Translations under genes and position numbers: made by a program
Shown here: piece by piece, positions 60,368 through 64,000 of the stretch
Numbering within the stretch: position 1 is the stretch's first letter
Layout of the letters: each line of letters begins with the position of its first letter
Notes under the pieces: model-generated
The model's database searches: none
The model's input: the letters and a program-made list of their open reading frames with translations, nothing else
Told to the model about the DNA's origin: nothing
Source of the DNA: Deltaproteobacteria bacterium
GTDB lineage: Bacteria > Myxococcota_A > UBA9160 > UBA4427
Reading direction: 5' to 3'
Length of the DNA stretch: 64,000 nt
Assembly: GCA_002719955.1 (NCBI GenBank)
Contig: PBFW01000053.1
Coordinates: 1 to 64,000, forward strand

Positions 60368-61315
60368 TCAGGGATGTAGTCGGCGCCGAAGGATCTGCAC
60401 AATCTCGTCCGTATTTCGCCTGGTTGGTTCGGCCTGCGGTAGAAACGCGGAGCCGTGGAATGTTCCGGCGTAGTTGTGAAGCTCGACCGAGACGCCGGCC
60501 TCGAGCATCCCCATCGCATAGCGAATCCCCTCGTCCCGCAATGGATCGAATTCCATCGTCGAGATGTAGGCGGGCGGAAGTCCCGAGAGATCCTCGGCTC
60601 GAGAAGGGGCCGCGTAGATGGAGGGCTCTCCCTCATGATCCGGGCCCAGATAATGTTGCCAGCTGTAGACCGCATTCGGTCGATTCCAGAAGGGCGTATC
60701 TTGGAAGGCGAGCATCGAGGGCGTGTCGAGCCGGTCGTCGAGCTCTGGAATCTCGAGCAGCTGGTAAGAGATCGCGGGTCCACCCTTGTCCCGTGCCATC
60801 AAGGCGAGTCCCGCGGCGAGTCCACCCCCGGCGCTCTGGCCTCCGATCGCGATCCGCTCGGGGTCGACGCCTAGCTCTGCGGCGTGCGCGTGCAGCCAGG
60901 ACAGCGCGGCATAGCAATCTTCGATGCCCGCTGGAAAGGGAGCCTCCGGCGCGAGCCGATATTCGACGCTCACCACGACCGCGTCGACCTTCGCGGCGAT
61001 CATTTCGCACCAACCATCCATCATCTCCACATTGCCCAGGATGAAGCCGCCGCCGTGGATCTCGAGAAAACCCGGTCGTGGCCCATCAGCGCCGTTTTTG
61101 GGGCGGTAGATCCGGATCGCAATTTCGGGGGCATCGCCGAGCCCCGCGATCCCCCGCTCCTCCGTAGCGACATCGTCGCGCGGCGGGGCGGATACGAAAG
61201 TGTCGTCGCGCATCGCCCGCACCGCCTGGATCTTCTCGACCGTCGAATAGTCCTGGACGGTGGGGAGTTCGGGAAGGAAGGGGATGAAGTCCTTGTCGAA
61301 TGCGTAGTCGGCCAT
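60368..61315 (-). CDS. Alpha/beta hydrolase (HSL-type)
   Basis: A 315-residue carboxylesterase. LEIHGGGFILGNVE is the oxyanion HGGG, IGGQSAGGGLAAG holds the catalytic Ser, EFDPLRDEGIRYA the acid, and HNYAGTFHGSAF the catalytic His. Same family as the esterase encoded near 36 kb. It precedes a hotdog thioesterase by 11 bases and likely acts in the same pathway. The upstream DUF1214 gene is on the same strand about 115 bases away. Start at the track ATG is plausible; no signal peptide, so cytosolic. Confidence 0.92.
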   Translation of the reverse strand: MADYAFDKDFIPFLPELPTVQDYSTVEKIQAVRAMRDDTFVSAPPRDDVATEERGIAGLGDAPEIAIRIYRPKNGADGPRPGFLEIHGGGFILGNVEMMDGWCEMIAAKVDAVVVSVEYRLAPEAPFPAGIEDCYAALSWLHAHAAELGVDPERIAIGGQSAGGGLAAGLALMARDKGGPAISYQLLEIPELDDRLDTPSMLAFQDTPFWNRPNAVYSWQHYLGPDHEGEPSIYAAPSRAEDLSGLPPAYISTMEFDPLRDEGIRYAMGMLEAGVSVELHNYAGTFHGSAFLPQAEPTRRNTDEIVQILRRRLHP

Positions 61316-61430
61316 GGGCCGACGATAGCAAGGGACTCTCGACTGCCACGGGTCTGGCGGGCCGCCCGCCCATTCGTTTTTCGGGACGGTCGCCGAGTGG
61401 GGCGGTGGTTACCCCGGGTGGGGCACGGAT

Positions 61431-62552
61431 TCATCCCGCGAAGGGCGTGGTGCTGATCTTGTCGACCGAAACGCGAGGCCGCGGAGGCGGCGAGTCGGCA
61501 CCGACCCAGCGAAGTGCGAGGGCGCCGCGCCGATGTCCCGCGGTATCGAGCCAGTTCGGCCGTCCAGGATCCCGTGCTGAGATCGAGATTCGGACTTTCC
61601 CGTCTTTTTCGAGGACGGCCGTCTCGTGGTTCACGTGGGTGTCATAGTGGTGATAGTCGAAGGATTCGAGCCAATGGTTCCCGATCTGCAGATTCCAGTA
61701 GTCGAATCGCTCGGGGGGTTCGAGCACGACGCTGTAGACCTCGTCGTCCGCGAGTTCCCAATAGCTGTAATGATAGGTCGTGTTCGGGTCGCCCTGGGCG
61801 GTGGCCAGGAATTTCGGGTCGATCTCGCGAATCTCGAAGGGGTGTTCCTGGAAGGAGGCGGTCCATGCGAGGAATTGGCCGACGATGCCGCTGACCATGA
61901 GGCCTACGCGATCGACGGTCTGGACGAAATTCGCCGGATCGAGTGGGGCGGGTCGCTCTCCAGCATCGACGCGGGCGAGTTCGAGCGAAGCCGGCTTCTC
62001 TTCGCGTCGCCGTAGGACCGTCTGGCGAATGCTCAGCGAATTGGTCTGATCGCCCATCGGGAGCCAATTGCCCGGTTGCTCCTCGCGGCTGATCAGGAGT
62101 TCGAAGCGGCCCTGCTCCATTTCGAGCTCGTTGGTGGTGACATAATGATCTCGAACCAGGCCGGTGGGCGTGCCGAGCGCGCCGGAGAAGGCACCGATTC
62201 CGAGCAGGGCCACGTCGTTCATGCGCCCCGTCAATTTGTAGACGTATCTGGGCGAGAGGCGCGCGCTCGCGTAGACGTAGTCGGGGTTGTCGAGGCCGAT
62301 CTTGGGGCTGGTGGTCGAGAGGACCGATTTGGCCGGGTCGGATTCGTCGAGGCTCGATCTGAGGAAATGGCTGGTGATCCGTGCGAGGTAGCGATATCCC
62401 TCGGCGCGATCGAAGTCGTCGCTCGGTGCCGCCGCGAGGATCTCGTCCCCCGCCTCTTTCAGGGTGTCACAGAAATCCCGCCAGGCTTGTCCGCTGGCAA
62501 GCCGCTCATCGACCTCTCCCGCCGATCCATCGTCCGACCTGTTCCCCGACAT
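61431..62552 (-). CDS. DUF1214 domain-containing protein
   Basis: A 373-residue protein. The C-terminal domain has RFDYWNLQIGNHWLESFDYHHYDTHVNHETAVLEKDGKVRISISARDPGRPNWLDTAGHRRGALALRW, which is the DUF1214 signature (W..L...W....D......N......DG.v.i..s...P....NWL). The N-terminal half contains EGYRYLARITSHFLRSSLDE and DNPDYVYASARLSPRYVYKLTGRM. Function is unknown; DUF1214 proteins occur near lipid and steroid genes. An AGGAG lies upstream of the internal ATG; the long track extension is a shadow of the next gene. Confidence 0.9.
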   Translation of the reverse strand: MSGNRSDDGSAGEVDERLASGQAWRDFCDTLKEAGDEILAAAPSDDFDRAEGYRYLARITSHFLRSSLDESDPAKSVLSTTSPKIGLDNPDYVYASARLSPRYVYKLTGRMNDVALLGIGAFSGALGTPTGLVRDHYVTTNELEMEQGRFELLISREEQPGNWLPMGDQTNSLSIRQTVLRRREEKPASLELARVDAGERPAPLDPANFVQTVDRVGLMVSGIVGQFLAWTASFQEHPFEIREIDPKFLATAQGDPNTTYHYSYWELADDEVYSVVLEPPERFDYWNLQIGNHWLESFDYHHYDTHVNHETAVLEKDGKVRISISARDPGRPNWLDTAGHRRGALALRWVGADSPPPRPRVSVDKISTTPFAG

Positions 62553-62593
62553 TGCTTGAATGCTCCTCGGTCCGCGCGGTGGGCAAGCCCCGG

Positions 62594-63808
62594 TCAAAGC
62601 GCTTCGTAGAACGCCTTCAGAACCGCGAACCCGGTCGGCCCGCCAACGAGGCCCATACTCATCTTGTTCATGACATAGCCGAAACCGACGCCCGCGTCCG
62701 GGTCGGCCATGCCGATCGAGCCCCCGGCCCCCGGATGGCCGAAGGCGCTCTTGTTCGGAGAAAGCGGCATGAAGTCGCTCCGGAGCATGAAGCCGAGGCC
62801 GTATCGCATGGGCAGCTGTCCCAGCGTGGCATCCGGGCCCTCCGCCTCTTCGGTTCGTGCGCGCGCGATCGAGTCCGGTTCGAGTAGCCGCACGCCGTCG
62901 ACCTCGCCGCCGCAGGCGAGGGCGCCGTAGATCCGAGCGAGCGCTCTCGCGTTGCCATGACCATTGGCCGCCGGGATCTCCGCCTGACGCCATTGCGGCG
63001 AGTTGTGCGCGCCGGCCCTGATCCTCGGGTTGTTGAAGGCTGCCCCGGTCATCGTCGTCGGGTCCGCCATGTCTCGCATGAAGTCGCCGAGGGGGCCCTT
63101 GATCCGCGCGATCGGTTGTCCCTCCTTTGCCGGCGCCGTCGAGCGCGGTGGGGCGATGCTGCCGATCAGGTCGGAAACCCGTGCGTGCGCTTCGCTGGGG
63201 AGTCCGATGTGAAAATCTGCGCCCAGGGGCTGGGCGACATCCTCACGAAAAAGCTGACCGACGCTCTTGCCGGCCACTCGCCGGATGACCTCGCCCACGA
63301 GGAAGCCGTAGGTCACCGGGTGATAGCCGTGCTTCGATCCGGGCTTCCACCAGGGTTCGGTCTCGGCGAGCGCTTCACACATCGCGTTCCAGTCGTAGAG
63401 CGCCTCGGGGGGCAACGTCTTGCGAATCGCGGGGAGGCCCACCTGATGACTCAGGAGCCAGCGAACGGGGACCTCCCCCTTGCCCGCCTGGGCGAACTCG
63501 GGCCAATAGCGCGCGACCGGAGCGTCGAGATCGATGCGTCCCTGCTCGACTAGGCGATGGGCGATGAGCGCAGTCATGCCCTTGGTCGTCGAGTAGGTAT
63601 TGGCGATCGTATCGCGCTCCCATTCGTGGGCGTGACCCTCCGACGGTTTCGCGGTGTAGCCGCCCCAGAGGTCCACGACCGATTCTCCGTTCAGGGTGAA
63701 GGCAATCGATGCGCCCACCTCGTCGCTCGCGAGTTTGTCGGAGAAGACCCCTCGGACCTCCGAGAAACGTGGGTCGCAATATCCGTGGAGGGGGACGGCA
63801 GGCTTCAA
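62594..63808 (-). CDS. Serine hydrolase (beta-lactamase/class C-like esterase)
   Basis: A 404-residue cytosolic-looking serine hydrolase of the beta-lactamase-related family. The nucleophile motif SxxK reads STTKGM, the second motif lies near WWKPGSKHGYHPVTYGFLVGEV (Y-H-P), and the third near FGHPGAGGSIGMADPDAGVGFGYVMNKM. These match EstB/LACTB-like esterases rather than true beta-lactamases. TTG is the start, with GGAG seven bases ahead. It is upstream of DUF1214 by 41 bases on the same strand, so they form an operon. Substrate unknown. Confidence 0.92.
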   Translation of the reverse strand: MKPAVPLHGYCDPRFSEVRGVFSDKLASDEVGASIAFTLNGESVVDLWGGYTAKPSEGHAHEWERDTIANTYSTTKGMTALIAHRLVEQGRIDLDAPVARYWPEFAQAGKGEVPVRWLLSHQVGLPAIRKTLPPEALYDWNAMCEALAETEPWWKPGSKHGYHPVTYGFLVGEVIRRVAGKSVGQLFREDVAQPLGADFHIGLPSEAHARVSDLIGSIAPPRSTAPAKEGQPIARIKGPLGDFMRDMADPTTMTGAAFNNPRIRAGAHNSPQWRQAEIPAANGHGNARALARIYGALACGGEVDGVRLLEPDSIARARTEEAEGPDATLGQLPMRYGLGFMLRSDFMPLSPNKSAFGHPGAGGSIGMADPDAGVGFGYVMNKMSMGLVGGPTGFAVLKAFYEAL

Positions 63809-63956
63809 GTTCGTTCTCCGCCGGGCTGGGGGGCGACCAATCGGGACCGAGTCGTCGCCGGGAAGAGATGGGCTCGGTCGATCGCATCCGGACCATCGGC
63901 CAGAGGTCGAAAGGAGAGGTCGGCGGTGAGCATCCCGGGCATCGCTCAGGAGTCTA

Positions 63957-63980
63957 ACCCGTCCGAGCGCATTGACGGGT
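63957..63980. promoter_or_regulatory. Inverted repeat near right edge
   Basis: ACCCGTC-N10-GACGGGT is a perfect 7-bp repeat about 150 bases upstream of the serine hydrolase start. It could be an operator for the hydrolase-DUF1214 operon or a terminator from a gene beyond the window. No gene is supported in the last 190 bases. Confidence 0.3.
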
Positions 63981-64000
63981 CGACGATGGGGACATCGGGT

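Noticed and set aside
63809-63948. 45-residue minus-strand ORF (MPGMLTADLS...) upstream of the serine hydrolase
   Set aside because: No ribosome site, overlaps the region before the hydrolase start and has no family likeness.
1-64000. Mobile elements, CRISPR arrays, toxin-antitoxin or phage defence modules
   Set aside because: I saw no transposase, integrase, regularly spaced direct repeats, or recognisable defence proteins on either strand.

Overview
This window looks like a chromosome segment from a high-GC (roughly 60-65% by eye) Gram-negative bacterium. Gram-negative features include an M48 lipoprotein protease, an outer-membrane beta-barrel type protein and several secreted proteins. 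The gene set mixes Gram-negative traits with many F420-type luciferase-like oxidoreductases, a deazaflavin-type nitroreductase, SnoaL-like proteins, short-chain dehydrogenases (SDRs), enoyl-CoA hydratases and CaiB/BaiF CoA transferases. That mix suits the uncultured 'deltaproteobacterial' lineages (Myxococcota or Binatota-like). This placement is inference; there is no rRNA gene here to test it. I found no rRNA, tRNA, CRISPR array, phage or insertion sequence.

Layout. 0-13.7 kb: a partial acyl-CoA thioesterase, TetR and MarR regulators, housekeeping genes (gpmI, M48 protease, a double cyclic-nucleotide-binding protein), a CoA transferase with a YkgJ-type metal-binding partner, an SDR and a sialidase-like protein. 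14-29 kb: a dense acyl-CoA and redox catabolic region (two enoyl-CoA hydratases, two adjacent LLM-class oxidoreductases, a membrane-anchored glutamate-synthase-like FMN protein, a kinase-like protein, a double CoA transferase, two SDRs and an acyl-CoA ligase). 29-35 kb: a decayed ATP-grasp-like gene, small unknown genes, folP, a fatty acid desaturase abutting a MATE exporter. 35-48 kb: alpha/beta hydrolase, SDR, MFS transporter, a frameshifted DUF2855 gene, isochorismatase-like and SnoaL-like genes, a bacterioferritin-associated ferredoxin, Nudix and 2-hydroxyacid dehydrogenase genes, an LLM enzyme and a KstD-like FAD dehydrogenase. 48-57.5 kb: an outer-membrane protein followed by a DUF6502/DUF5666 pair, another LLM enzyme, uup, a DUF389 membrane protein, a gene remnant and a DEAD-box helicase. 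57.5-64 kb: an acyltransferase gene interrupted by a stop codon, then SnoaL, deazaflavin nitroreductase, hotdog thioesterase, lipase-like hydrolase, DUF1214 and beta-lactamase-like genes.

Taken together, the ligase, CoA transferases, hydratases, SDRs, KstD-like dehydrogenase, F420-type enzymes, esterases and transporters could form a peripheral pathway for a lipidic or polycyclic substrate such as a steroid or terpenoid. The substrate is inference. The most unusual points are a 95-nt bulged stem-loop before the double cNMP-binding gene, four interrupted or truncated genes (plus one weaker case) caught in the act of decay or of base-calling error, a palindrome that holds the stop codons of two convergent genes, compact operator-like palindromes before several promoters, and the DUF6502/DUF5666 pair of unknown function.
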